A stretch of 9,878 nucleotides of DNA from Anaerolineae bacterium (GCA_028277515.1 JANQGC010000150.1:1-9878), one strand, 5' to 3'. Positions 1 through 7,009 are shown, numbered from the stretch's first letter. The notes: generated by a model not told the origin, from the sequence alone. A program made the numbers and translations.

Positions 1-75
1 CGCGATTTCACAATCGCGTTCTTGTGCATACGCCAGAGCGCGAAAATGATTTCGCGGTTACGGTACGATAATTGG
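1..75. repeat. Direct terminal repeat, left copy (two-hairpin element, truncated)
   Basis: These 75 bases are identical to 9804-9878. They contain a dispersed two-hairpin element lacking its first five bases, GTAAC, at the window edge. Hairpin one is CGCGATT (1-7), loop TCAC, AATCGCG. Hairpin two is CGCGAAA, loop ATGA, TTTCGCG (ending at 56). The element closes with CGCGGTTAC (53-61), the reverse complement of the GTAACCGCG that opens the complete copy at 9799. Identical ends can mean a circular molecule or a contig broken inside a repeat. The related internal copy at 6949-7009 favours the second reading. Confidence 0.95.
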
Positions 76-103
76 CGACTTTGGAATCGCCCTGGAGAAG
101 CAG

Positions 104-132
104 TTGACAGGATTGAGAAACCCTACTATAAT
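104..132 (+). promoter_or_regulatory. Sigma-70-type promoter of the gntR-led operon
   Basis: TTGACA (104-109), a 17-bp spacer and TATAAT (127-132) match both consensus hexamers exactly at the ideal spacing. Transcription would start near 139-140 and leave a leader of about 43 nt before gntR. It is the only strong plus-strand promoter I see ahead of the seven genes, so it probably drives the whole unit. Chloroflexota housekeeping promoters are assumed to follow the general sigma-70 pattern. Confidence 0.8.
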
Positions 133-144
133 TTGATTCAGGTC

Positions 145-169
145 ATAATGTTATAACGTTATACATTAT
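145..169. promoter_or_regulatory. Putative GntR operator palindrome
   Basis: A 12-bp perfect palindrome, TATAACGTTATA (152-163), is flanked by ATAATG (145-150) and CATTAT (164-169), which are reverse complements. One extra T at 151 makes the outer part slightly asymmetric. It lies just downstream of the predicted transcription start and ends two bases before the gntR Shine-Dalgarno, so a bound regulator would block elongation or open-complex escape. GntR/HutC regulators commonly bind short GT-AC palindromes near their own promoters; assigning this site to the adjacent regulator is inference. Confidence 0.6.
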
Positions 170-182
170 TGAGGAATAATCT

Positions 183-911
183 ATGCTTGACCGACAATCC
201 CCACTTCCCTTATATCACCAACTACAACAGGTCCTGCTCCATCGGTTGCAAGAAGGGGAGTTTAATAATGGCCAGCCCTTGCCAACTGAAGTCGATCTCA
301 TTGACCAGTATGCTGTCAGCCGTATTACCGTGCGCCGGGCTATGGCTGAGCTGGAACGTTCAGGACGCATTTATCGGGTTTCCGGCAAAGGAACGTTTGC
401 CAAAGAAGAACCTGTCATCACGCCTGATCTCACCCGCCTGACCAGTTTTTCGGAATATATGCGCGAACAATCAATCAGTGTCTCTTCAAAGCTGTTGTTG
501 TTTCGCCAGGAGCCTGCTTTGGACCTGGTGGCTGATAAACTGGAACTCCAGGCGGGAGAACCGGTATGGGTGATCGAACGCCTGCGATTGAGTGATAATT
601 CTCCTCTGGCTCTCAATCTCTCTTACCTAAGGCTTCCGCCCTACATTCAATTAACTGCGGAAGAATTGAAGACTAGTGGGTCTCTTTGGGCATTGCTGGA
701 GAGCAAAGGTGTTGTCCTTAAATATGCAAGACGTACTATCCAGGCCATACCGGCCAATGAAGAAATTGCAGCCAAATTAGAGATATCAATCGGTCTTCCA
801 CTTTTACTCTTAGAGGGTGTTGTGCGCGATCAAAATCAAGTGCCCATCGAATTTCATTATGTTTACAACCGCGGTGACCGTTACCAACACACCCTTTACA
901 TGGAGCGATGA
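183..911 (+). CDS. GntR family transcriptional regulator, HutC subfamily (UTRA domain)
   Basis: A cytoplasmic, ligand-responsive DNA-binding protein of 242 residues, the usual size for the HutC subfamily. The N-terminal winged helix-turn-helix covers about residues 7-75, with the recognition helix around SRITVRR (46-52) and the wing ending in GKGTFA (68-73). A UTRA effector-binding domain follows from about residue 88 to the end and closes with the characteristic Tyr-rich NRGDRYQHTLYMER tail. UTRA domains usually bind a small sugar, sugar phosphate or amino-acid derivative and release the operator. The ATG at 183 has a GAGG Shine-Dalgarno at 171-174. It heads a transporter and catabolic gene set, so it most likely represses that set and itself, with an imported sugar or pathway intermediate as inducer. 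The inducer cannot be read from sequence. Confidence 0.95.
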   Translation: MLDRQSPLPLYHQLQQVLLHRLQEGEFNNGQPLPTEVDLIDQYAVSRITVRRAMAELERSGRIYRVSGKGTFAKEEPVITPDLTRLTSFSEYMREQSISVSSKLLLFRQEPALDLVADKLELQAGEPVWVIERLRLSDNSPLALNLSYLRLPPYIQLTAEELKTSGSLWALLESKGVVLKYARRTIQAIPANEEIAAKLEISIGLPLLLLEGVVRDQNQVPIEFHYVYNRGDRYQHTLYMER

Positions 912-1023
912 AGGCAAAGGAGGATTTATGCTCAGGATTTGACGACGTAGTAACCATTCAAATTGTCACGCCGGTCATTCAACTTTAGTGGCACCATTTT
1001 TATGTATTCGAGGAGGATACCTA

Positions 1024-2409
1024 ATGTTAAATAAAAGAAATTTATTTGTAATCACAGCCGTTTTGCTGCTGGCGATGCTGCTTGCAGCTTGCGGTGGTGG
1101 CGCGGCCGATGTAGCCGAGGTAGAAGAGCCGCCGGCCGCCGAAGAAGAAGCTGCACCCGCTGAGGAAGAAGCGCCGGCCGCTGAAGAGGACGCAGCGCCG
1201 GCTGAAGAAGAAATGCCGGAACAACCGTTTGCCGGAACAGAACTCGTCCTGGCATCCATGACTGACCAGTATGTGAACGCATTTCGCGCGCTCATCCCCC
1301 AATTTGAGGAAGAGACCGGCATTAAAGTGACGATGGATGAGTTGGGCTATACTGATTTATATCAGAAATTAACGGCCGATTTTGTGGCCGACACAGGAAA
1401 CTATGATTTAATGACCGTTGACATCGTCTGGAGCGGCGAGTTCGCAGCCAATGAATATACCATTCCCCTTAACGAATATATGGATCGTGATGCCGACGAA
1501 CTGGCTTTAGATGACATTATGCCGGTAAGCTGGACTCTGGGTGAATGGGAAGAAGAGCATTATGCCTATCCTTTGGCTGGTTATGCCAACGTTCTCAACT
1601 ATCGTAAGGACATCCTGGATGAAGCGGGCATTGACCCACCGGCCACCCAGCAGGAACTGCTTGCAGCGGCGCAAGCCTTAAACGATCCGGATAATGATTT
1701 TTATGGCATGGCCTTGCTTGGGGCCAAAGGTCCGGCCGTGGCTCAGGATTACATGGCCTGGGTTCAGCAGCATGGCGGAACTATCCTGGATGAAGAAGGA
1801 AATCCCGCGCTCAACTCCGCTGAGAATGTGGAAATCCTGGAATTCTTTGGCGAGCTTTTCAATTACGCGCCGCCAGGAGCCACCGATTATTGGTGGGATC
1901 AACGCGAAACCGCCTTCCGAACCGGTAACGTGGCCTTAATGGAAGGTTGGAGTATTGCCCGCGCCGGGTATGAAGATCCGGAAATTTCAACTGTTGTCGG
2001 GAATGTTGACATTGCCCTGGCTCCCGTGACCGAGGGCATGGAACCTCAGTATGGCTTTGGCGGTTGGGGAATCGGTATCAATGCCAGCAGCGACGCTCCG
2101 GATGCCGCCTGGGAATTCATCAAGTGGCTTAGCAGTCCTGAAGTGCAAAAAGAGTGGGTTCGCAATGACGGTGCTCCCATTCGCCGCAGCACCCTGGAAG
2201 ATCCCGAACTCACCGAGGAATATCCCTGGTTCCCTGTTCTGTTAGAAGCATTTGAAAATGGAGATGGTGATTATCGCCCGCGTATTCCGCAATACAGCAT
2301 CATTCAAGATGCTTTGGGCACGGCCGTCAACTCTTACCTGGTCGGAGAACTGGAAGCGCAAGAAGCGCTTGACGCTGCCCAGGCCCAGGTTGAAGAAGCG
2401 ATGCAATAA
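1024..2409 (+). CDS. Carbohydrate ABC transporter substrate-binding lipoprotein (CUT1 family)
   Basis: An extracytoplasmic, lipid-anchored solute-binding protein of 461 residues that delivers a sugar or polyol to the two permeases downstream. Residues 1-22 are a lipoprotein signal peptide with the lipobox LAAC, making Cys23 the anchor. Residues 27-66 are a low-complexity Glu/Ala/Pro linker, common in Chloroflexota lipoproteins. The cluster-B type binding fold follows, with family-typical segments such as IVWSGEFA, the Trp-rich YWWDQRETAFRTGNVALMEG and GFGGWGIGI. I chose the ATG at 1024 rather than the in-frame ATG at 988. The later start has AGGAGG at 1011-1016, gives a normal signal peptide, and places the positive Asn-Lys-Arg stretch at the N-terminus. 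Substrate specificity is not visible. The 112-bp gap after gntR contains no clear promoter. Confidence 0.95.
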   Translation: MLNKRNLFVITAVLLLAMLLAACGGGAADVAEVEEPPAAEEEAAPAEEEAPAAEEDAAPAEEEMPEQPFAGTELVLASMTDQYVNAFRALIPQFEEETGIKVTMDELGYTDLYQKLTADFVADTGNYDLMTVDIVWSGEFAANEYTIPLNEYMDRDADELALDDIMPVSWTLGEWEEEHYAYPLAGYANVLNYRKDILDEAGIDPPATQQELLAAAQALNDPDNDFYGMALLGAKGPAVAQDYMAWVQQHGGTILDEEGNPALNSAENVEILEFFGELFNYAPPGATDYWWDQRETAFRTGNVALMEGWSIARAGYEDPEISTVVGNVDIALAPVTEGMEPQYGFGGWGIGINASSDAPDAAWEFIKWLSSPEVQKEWVRNDGAPIRRSTLEDPELTEEYPWFPVLLEAFENGDGDYRPRIPQYSIIQDALGTAVNSYLVGELEAQEALDAAQAQVEEAMQ

Positions 2410-2432
2410 ACAATAACCGTTATTCTATTTGT

Positions 2433-2454
2433 GGGGACGCGCACGCGCGTCCCC
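2433..2454 (+). promoter_or_regulatory. GC-rich hairpin between binding-protein and permease genes
   Basis: GGGGACGCG (2433-2441) and CGCGTCCCC (2446-2454) form a perfect 9-bp stem with a CACG tetraloop, 23 bases after the stop of the binding-protein gene. No U-tract follows, so it is not a standard intrinsic terminator. Hairpins in this position in ABC importer operons are known to protect the upstream message or limit read-through, giving more binding protein than permease. That role is inferred here. Confidence 0.7.
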
Positions 2455-2472
2455 ATAGATCTTAGATTCTAT

Positions 2473-3369
2473 ATGAAAAATTTTCTAACCCGCCGGCGGT
2501 CCAACAAAGAATGGTATTACTTTTTGATGCTGGCACCCCTCCTGATCTTTGTCCTGGCCATTGCCCTTTACCCGCTCTTATTCTCATTTTTTATCAGCTT
2601 CTTTAAGTATCGGCTGACCGATCCGGACCAGATCAGAACATTTATCGGGTTGGAAAATTACTTCAAAGCGCTCCAGGACCAGGCAGTTATCAAAGCCTTA
2701 TCGAACACAATCATTTTCGTAATCGGCACAGTTTCCCTGGAAATCGTCATTGGATTGGGCCTGGCTTTCTTGCTGGCCGGTGAAAGCAAACGAATGCAAA
2801 TCATTCGTGCTTTTTTGCTCATCCCGATGGCCATTCCCGGCCTGGTTGTCGGCCTGGTTTGGAAATCACTTTACAATGCCGATTTCGGTGTCATCCCTTA
2901 CTATCTGAAAGCAATCGGGCTTGATGTGGGACGTGGTCCATTGGGTGAGCTTTCGACCGCCATGCCTGCGGTCATATTGATTGACATCTGGCAATGGAGC
3001 CCGCTGTTAATGGTCATATTTTTAGCTGGCATCAAAAGCCTGCCCCATGACCCTTATGAAGCGGCCGTCGTGGATGGCGCTTCTCGCTGGCAGCAATTCA
3101 TTTATATCACGCTGCCTCTGCTTAAACCGGTCTTTCTCATCGCCTTGCTGCTGCGTACCATGCAATCATTTAAGGTTTTCGATATTATTTATGCCACAAC
3201 CTCAGGTGGACCGGGTACAGCTACTACCGTCTTAAATTTTCACATTTTTACCGTTGGAATGACTTTTTTTGATATGGGTTATGCCGCATCGCTGGCTAAT
3301 GTCCTTCTATTTGTCGTAGCCATTATTTCAGTTTTGTATGTCATAGTTTTAGAGAGGCAGCAGCTTTAG
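2473..3369 (+). CDS. Sugar ABC transporter permease, MalF/UgpA-like
   Basis: An inner-membrane permease of 298 residues, about the length of compact MalF-type subunits. Six hydrophobic segments are visible; the first is at about residues 16-40 and the last near the C-terminus. The cytoplasmic EAA loop, which docks onto the ATPase, is EAAVVDGA (196-203) followed by a Trp-containing helix and ITLPLLKPV. I chose the ATG at 2473 because it gives the usual short basic N-terminus. The GTG at 2431 would add 14 residues encoded by the 2433-2454 hairpin. No good Shine-Dalgarno precedes 2473, which together with the hairpin suggests lower translation than the binding protein. It pairs with the permease at 3472-4302. 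No ATPase gene is present. Confidence 0.94.
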   Translation: MKNFLTRRRSNKEWYYFLMLAPLLIFVLAIALYPLLFSFFISFFKYRLTDPDQIRTFIGLENYFKALQDQAVIKALSNTIIFVIGTVSLEIVIGLGLAFLLAGESKRMQIIRAFLLIPMAIPGLVVGLVWKSLYNADFGVIPYYLKAIGLDVGRGPLGELSTAMPAVILIDIWQWSPLLMVIFLAGIKSLPHDPYEAAVVDGASRWQQFIYITLPLLKPVFLIALLLRTMQSFKVFDIIYATTSGGPGTATTVLNFHIFTVGMTFFDMGYAASLANVLLFVVAIISVLYVIVLERQQL

Positions 3370-3374
3370 CACAG

Positions 3375-3436
3375 AAATTTGACAACTTTTCACTTGAATA
3401 TTGGCGAAAACCATTTGATAAAAAGTTGTCAAATTT
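3375..3436. repeat. Long intergenic inverted repeat, TTGACAAC type
   Basis: AAATTTGACAACTTTT (3375-3390) and AAAAGTTGTCAAATTT (3421-3436) are perfect 16-base reverse complements separated by 30 bases. The repeat fills most of the 102-bp gap between the two permease genes, where tight spacing would be expected. The right arm is followed by a short T run (to 3437), but the stem is AT-rich and termination here would cut the operon, so a terminator role is unlikely. It looks like a small palindromic insertion of the MITE or REP kind. No transposase or target-site duplication was recognised. Confidence 0.9.
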
Positions 3437-3471
3437 TAGGTAACATAATATTCGGGAAGGATTCAAAATAG

Positions 3472-4302
3472 ATGATGAAAACAAGCAGATGGGAAAAAAT
3501 TGCGAAAGAAGGGTTGATCTTATTGGTGATCTTCTTTTTCATGATGCCCATTTATTGGCTGGTCACGACCGCCTTCAAATTTGGCAGGGATGCCTTTGCT
3601 ATTCCCCCGCAATGGATATTTTTTGATTTCACGTTAAGAAATTTTGAATCTGTCCTGACTGAAACAAATACCGAGCGTTTTATGCTCAACAGCATCATCA
3701 TCACGACCGGGGCAACGTTGCTTTCCCTGGCTTTGGGTGTGCCTGGAGGATATGCGCTGGCCCGCAGCCGGTCGTTTGCCGTTAATTTCTCATCCTATTT
3801 TTTCTTGCTGTTGTTGATGATTCCACCTATTGCCATGCTCATTCCCTTCTATTTGATCATGCGCGATCTGCGGTTGCTGGGAACCTATACGTCGGTGATT
3901 TTGCTGGACACGGTTTTTGATGCTGCTTTTGTGGTGTGGATGATGCGCAGTTATTTTCAGGGTGTCCCGCAAGAAATGGAAGAGGCTGCCCTGGTTGATG
4001 GCGCATCCCACTGGCAATCCTTCTTTCGAGTGGCCCTCCCTCTTTCTGTTCCAGGCATTGTGGCTTCAGCCTTATACTGCATCATCTTTTCCTGGAATGA
4101 TTTTTTATTTGCGCTCATGCTCACATCACCGGAAACCAAAACCATCCCCCTGGGAATTTTGGCTTCCTTCAGTGCCTCAGAAATCAGTTGGGGCCATATG
4201 GCTGTTACCAGCTTATTTGCCATCGTTCCCGCAGTAATAATTTCGCTCTTCCTAAACCGCTATTTTGTGCAGGGTCTAACCCTGGGGGCTGCGAAGGGCT
4301 AA
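3472..4302 (+). CDS. Sugar ABC transporter permease, MalG/UgpE-like
   Basis: The second membrane subunit of the importer, 276 residues, typical for MalG-type permeases. The short basic N-terminus leads into the first membrane segment (LILLVIFFFMMPIYWLVTTAF), and six segments can be counted. The EAA loop is EAALVDGA (171-178), followed by the conserved RVALPLSVPGI. The protein ends in a short tail, NRYFVQGLTLGAAKG, a form common in this family. Two adjacent ATG codons (3472 and 3475) could start it. GGGAAGG at 3454-3460 lies 11 bases before the first, so 3472 is preferred. The dehydrogenase begins 20 bases after its stop, consistent with co-transcription. Confidence 0.95.
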   Translation: MMKTSRWEKIAKEGLILLVIFFFMMPIYWLVTTAFKFGRDAFAIPPQWIFFDFTLRNFESVLTETNTERFMLNSIIITTGATLLSLALGVPGGYALARSRSFAVNFSSYFFLLLLMIPPIAMLIPFYLIMRDLRLLGTYTSVILLDTVFDAAFVVWMMRSYFQGVPQEMEEAALVDGASHWQSFFRVALPLSVPGIVASALYCIIFSWNDFLFALMLTSPETKTIPLGILASFSASEISWGHMAVTSLFAIVPAVIISLFLNRYFVQGLTLGAAKG

Positions 4303-4322
4303 TGATATAGGAGATTTGTAAG

Positions 4323-5351
4323 ATGAAAGATGAAGAAATGCGCCAGATGTGGTCGGAAGCGCCTGGAGAGTTGGAGGTGCGCCGGCGCTCAATTTTTGAC
4401 GTGGGTGATGATGATGTGCTGGTTAAGGTTGCCTATACCGGCATCTGCCCCTGGGATGTGCGCGCCTTTACCGGAAAGTCTTCCGTACCCTTTCCCCGCG
4501 TCCTGGGGCATGAATGTGTCGGCCGGGTCGCGGATATGGGTTCAAATGTGCAGGATTTACAAATTGGCCAGGCGGTCGCGCCCGACTTCATTGTTAAATG
4601 CGGCCGTTGCGCCGCCTGCCGCCGCGGGTTGTCAAACCGGTGCCGCCGACCTCAATACCAGCAGTATGGTGGCGGGTACGCCGACTATGTGTGCATTCCC
4701 CAACGCAACATTCATCTGGTCAAAGAGAGTACCAGCTTGAAGGCAGCGGCATTTATGGAGCCGTTGGCCTGTGTGGTTCGCGGGCAAAATATGCTGCACA
4801 ATAAACCCGGCGAAACCCAAATCGTTGTCGGCCTGGGACCAATTGGCCTGATGCACATGCAGGTTGCGCGTACGTTCGGCGCCCGCGTGATTGCTGTTGA
4901 CATCTTGCCGGAGCGCATTCAAAAGGCGTTGGAGTTGGGAGCTGATTGGGGTGTGAATGGCCAGGAGGAGGATTTAGGAGCGATTGTTTCGGAAGTGACG
5001 GATGGGTGGGGGGCGGATTCGGCCGTTGTTGCCGTCGGTTCCGCGCGATTGGTGGAGCAAATCTTGCCCATGCTGGCTCCGGGTGGGCGGCTCAATATTT
5101 TTGCAGGCATTTATCCTAAAGATGAATTGCACATCGATCCCAATCTTATTCATTACGGGGAGTATATATTGACCGGCTCGGCCGACAGCACACCTCAGGA
5201 TAATTTCCAGGCGCTGAAGCTGATCGAGGATGGGCAGGTGGACACGGAAAGTTTAATCAGCCATTTGCTGCCGCTTGAAGAACTGCGGCAGGGTTTCGAT
5301 ATCGTACAGCATGCAAAAGGGTTAAAGGTGATGATGGAAATCAATCCTTAG
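4323..5351 (+). CDS. Zinc-dependent medium-chain dehydrogenase, sorbitol/polyol dehydrogenase-like
   Basis: A cytoplasmic NAD(P)-dependent alcohol dehydrogenase of 342 residues, expected to oxidise a sugar alcohol, or a sugar hydroxyl, to a ketone. The GroES-like catalytic domain has zinc ligands Cys42, His63 and Glu64 (GHECVG), with Glu146 (FMEPLACVVRG) as the further acidic residue typical of sorbitol and threonine dehydrogenases. Structural zinc cysteines are Cys93, Cys96, Cys99 and Cys107. The Rossmann fold has GLGPIG at 170-175, and Asp193 ends the second strand, which suggests NAD rather than NADP preference. The ATG at 4323 is preceded by AGGAG at 4309-4313. Its place between a sugar importer and a sugar kinase supports a role in polyol-to-ketose conversion. 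Erythritol, threitol, arabitol, hexitol and related compounds remain possible. Confidence 0.93.
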   Translation: MKDEEMRQMWSEAPGELEVRRRSIFDVGDDDVLVKVAYTGICPWDVRAFTGKSSVPFPRVLGHECVGRVADMGSNVQDLQIGQAVAPDFIVKCGRCAACRRGLSNRCRRPQYQQYGGGYADYVCIPQRNIHLVKESTSLKAAAFMEPLACVVRGQNMLHNKPGETQIVVGLGPIGLMHMQVARTFGARVIAVDILPERIQKALELGADWGVNGQEEDLGAIVSEVTDGWGADSAVVAVGSARLVEQILPMLAPGGRLNIFAGIYPKDELHIDPNLIHYGEYILTGSADSTPQDNFQALKLIEDGQVDTESLISHLLPLEELRQGFDIVQHAKGLKVMMEINP

Positions 5352-5361
5352 TTTTCGCTCT

Positions 5362-5422
5362 AAGTGACAGTCACTTGAATCACTATGATCTCTCTATTAT
5401 AAGTGACAAGTGACTGTCACTT
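5362..5422. repeat. Nested intergenic palindromes, AAGTGAC type
   Basis: AAGTGACAGTCACTT (5362-5376) and AAGTGACTGTCACTT (5408-5422) are perfect reverse complements of each other. Each is also a palindrome around its central base. An extra AAGTGAC sits at 5401-5407, directly before the second arm, so there are five AAGTGAC half-sites (either strand) in 61 bases. The block occupies the gap between the dehydrogenase and kinase genes. It could be a dispersed palindromic repeat or a multi-site operator; the sequence does not decide between them. Confidence 0.9.
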
Positions 5423-5457
5423 TATGAAAGCTATGAAAAAAACAACCCACGTAAACT

Positions 5458-6945
5458 ATGAACGAGCAGCCCCATATTTTAACGATAGATGCCGGCACCT
5501 CATCCCTTAAGGCAGTCATTTATAAGCAAAATGGCCGTATGCTGGCCTCCGTTAAAAAAGCGGTAAGCTATCGCACACCTCGACCGGGCTGGGTGGAGGG
5601 GGACCCGCACACCTGGTGGGAAGCATTAATAACCGCCGTAAAAGAGTTGAATCAAAGGGCCGGGAGCTTGAAAACGATTAAGGCTATGGGCCTTACCGGG
5701 CAGATGCACACGCCGGTGTTGTTGGATGCGCAGGGAAACGCCTTGCGTCCGGCGATACTCTGGTTAGACAGAAGGGCCGGGGCGGAAACGGCCGAACTGA
5801 GCAAAACGTTAAATCTGCCTCCCTACCAGCTAAATTCCACCTATACCCTGCCCAAACTCCTCTGGCTGTCCCGCCACCGGCCGGAGCAAATGGCCAAAGC
5901 ACGTGCCCTGCTCTGGCCCAAGGATTACCTGCGCTACCGGCTCACCGGGCGGCTCATGACCGATCTCACGGAAGCGGCCGGCGCGGCGCTTTTGGATTGG
6001 GAGAAAGAAGATTGGGCGCTTGACCGCCTGGGCACTGTTGGGCTGGACCCGGCGCTCTTACCCCCGATCCGGCCGGCCCATGCCGACGCCGGACCTTTGC
6101 TGCCGCAGGTTGCCAGGCAGCTTGGTTTGCCTGAAGATATTAAGGTCATTGTCGGAGCAGGTGATATTATCGCTTTGCTGGCCGGCGCACCGCCAGGGGA
6201 CGGGCGCCTAACTTGCAGTTTGGGCAGTTCAGCGATGGTCGCCATCCTCCTCGCAGAGGGTCATTCATTTCACGATCCTCACCATCGCTTATATCTAAAC
6301 TATGTGGCGCCCTATCACCTGGTAAACGGCGTCATGTCCACCAGCGGTGCTGCCCTGGATTGGGCTTTTGATAAGTTATTTTCCAATGAAATGACCTTTG
6401 AAGATATGATCGAGCGGGTCCATCAAACATTGCCAGGAGCCGAAGGATTGTTGTTTCTGCCCTTCCTGGCCGGAGAGCGTTCTCCCTATTGGAATGACGA
6501 TCTGCGCGGCTGCTTTTATGGATTATCTCTGTTTCATGATCGCTTTCAGATGGTACGCGCCGTATTAGAAGGGGTTGCCTTTAGCCTGCGCCGGCTTATC
6601 GACATTTGCCGGGAACTTGACGTACCTGTGCAGGAAATCGCTTTATCCGGTGGAGGCGCTCTGGTGCCCGGTTGGGCTCAAATTATTGCTGACATCTGCC
6701 GGCGGCCGTTGAAAATCTACACTGCACAGGAGACCGTGACCAGACCTTTATTCGCTTACTGCACCCATGCTTTGGATAAAAATGTTGCGATAGAAAGCGC
6801 CTTGAATAGCACGTTTAATGAACAACCGCAGATCATCAAGCCTCAAGCCAATAATTGGCCGGTTTACCAACCTATTTACCAATCGTTCCGTAAATTAGCG
6901 GATTTTTTGGCATATGCCAACCTTCCGGCCACGGTTTTTCAGTAG
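5458..6945 (+). CDS. FGGY family carbohydrate kinase, xylulokinase-like
   Basis: A cytoplasmic ATP-dependent kinase of 495 residues, normal for the family, expected to phosphorylate a ketose. It has two actin-like ATPase-fold domains. The first carries DAGTSS (11-16, with catalytic-cleft Asp11) and the xylulokinase-type GLTGQMH (78-84). The likely catalytic base is Asp236 in GAGD, near the position of Asp233 in E. coli XylB. The second domain contains SLGSSAM, FLPFLAGERSPYWN and the adenosine-binding SGGGALVPGWAQIIAD. XylB-like features do not prove D-xylulose as substrate, because the subfamily also phosphorylates other pentuloses, hexuloses and tetruloses. The ATG at 5458 is the first in frame after a TAA at 5452, but no Shine-Dalgarno is visible, so initiation may be weak. 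The aldolase downstream suggests the product is cleaved rather than passed to the pentose phosphate pathway. Confidence 0.92.
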   Translation: MNEQPHILTIDAGTSSLKAVIYKQNGRMLASVKKAVSYRTPRPGWVEGDPHTWWEALITAVKELNQRAGSLKTIKAMGLTGQMHTPVLLDAQGNALRPAILWLDRRAGAETAELSKTLNLPPYQLNSTYTLPKLLWLSRHRPEQMAKARALLWPKDYLRYRLTGRLMTDLTEAAGAALLDWEKEDWALDRLGTVGLDPALLPPIRPAHADAGPLLPQVARQLGLPEDIKVIVGAGDIIALLAGAPPGDGRLTCSLGSSAMVAILLAEGHSFHDPHHRLYLNYVAPYHLVNGVMSTSGAALDWAFDKLFSNEMTFEDMIERVHQTLPGAEGLLFLPFLAGERSPYWNDDLRGCFYGLSLFHDRFQMVRAVLEGVAFSLRRLIDICRELDVPVQEIALSGGGALVPGWAQIIADICRRPLKIYTAQETVTRPLFAYCTHALDKNVAIESALNSTFNEQPQIIKPQANNWPVYQPIYQSFRKLADFLAYANLPATVFQ

Positions 6946-6948
6946 TTG

Positions 6949-7009
6949 GTAACCGCGAAATCCATTTCGCGTTCCGGCACAAGGCGCGCGATATGGAAAT
7001 CGCGATTAC
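6949..7009 (-). repeat. Two-hairpin dispersed repeat, diverged internal copy, inverted
   Basis: This 61-bp element opens with GTAACCGCG and closes with CGCGATTAC, near-perfect terminal inverted repeats. It contains hairpins CGCGAAA/TTTCGCG (6954-6971) and CGCGAT/ATCGCG (6987-7004). Read on the minus strand it aligns with 9799-9864: same arm order, a shared TTGTGC in the spacer, and the same ends, with a spacer about five bases shorter. It is therefore a member of the family found at both window ends, in the opposite orientation. It lies between kinase and aldolase, four bases after the kinase stop. Confidence 0.88.

Noticed and set aside
978..1006. Second promoter ahead of the binding-protein gene (TTCAAC, 17 bp, TATGTA)
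   Set aside because: Transcription would start around 1013, within the Shine-Dalgarno itself, leaving no usable leader.
988..1023. Earlier in-frame start for the binding lipoprotein
   Set aside because: It would put 12 residues ahead of the signal peptide and lacks a ribosome site; AGGAGG at 1011 fits the ATG at 1024.
1042..1322. Minus-strand ORFs opposite the Glu/Ala/Pro linker, one with a Ser/Ala-rich sequence
   Set aside because: They are the antisense reading of the low-complexity linker and have no family features.
3421..3440. Right arm of the 3375-3436 repeat as an intrinsic terminator
   Set aside because: The stem is AT-rich with a 30-base loop and only a short T run, and it would cut the importer operon between its two permeases.
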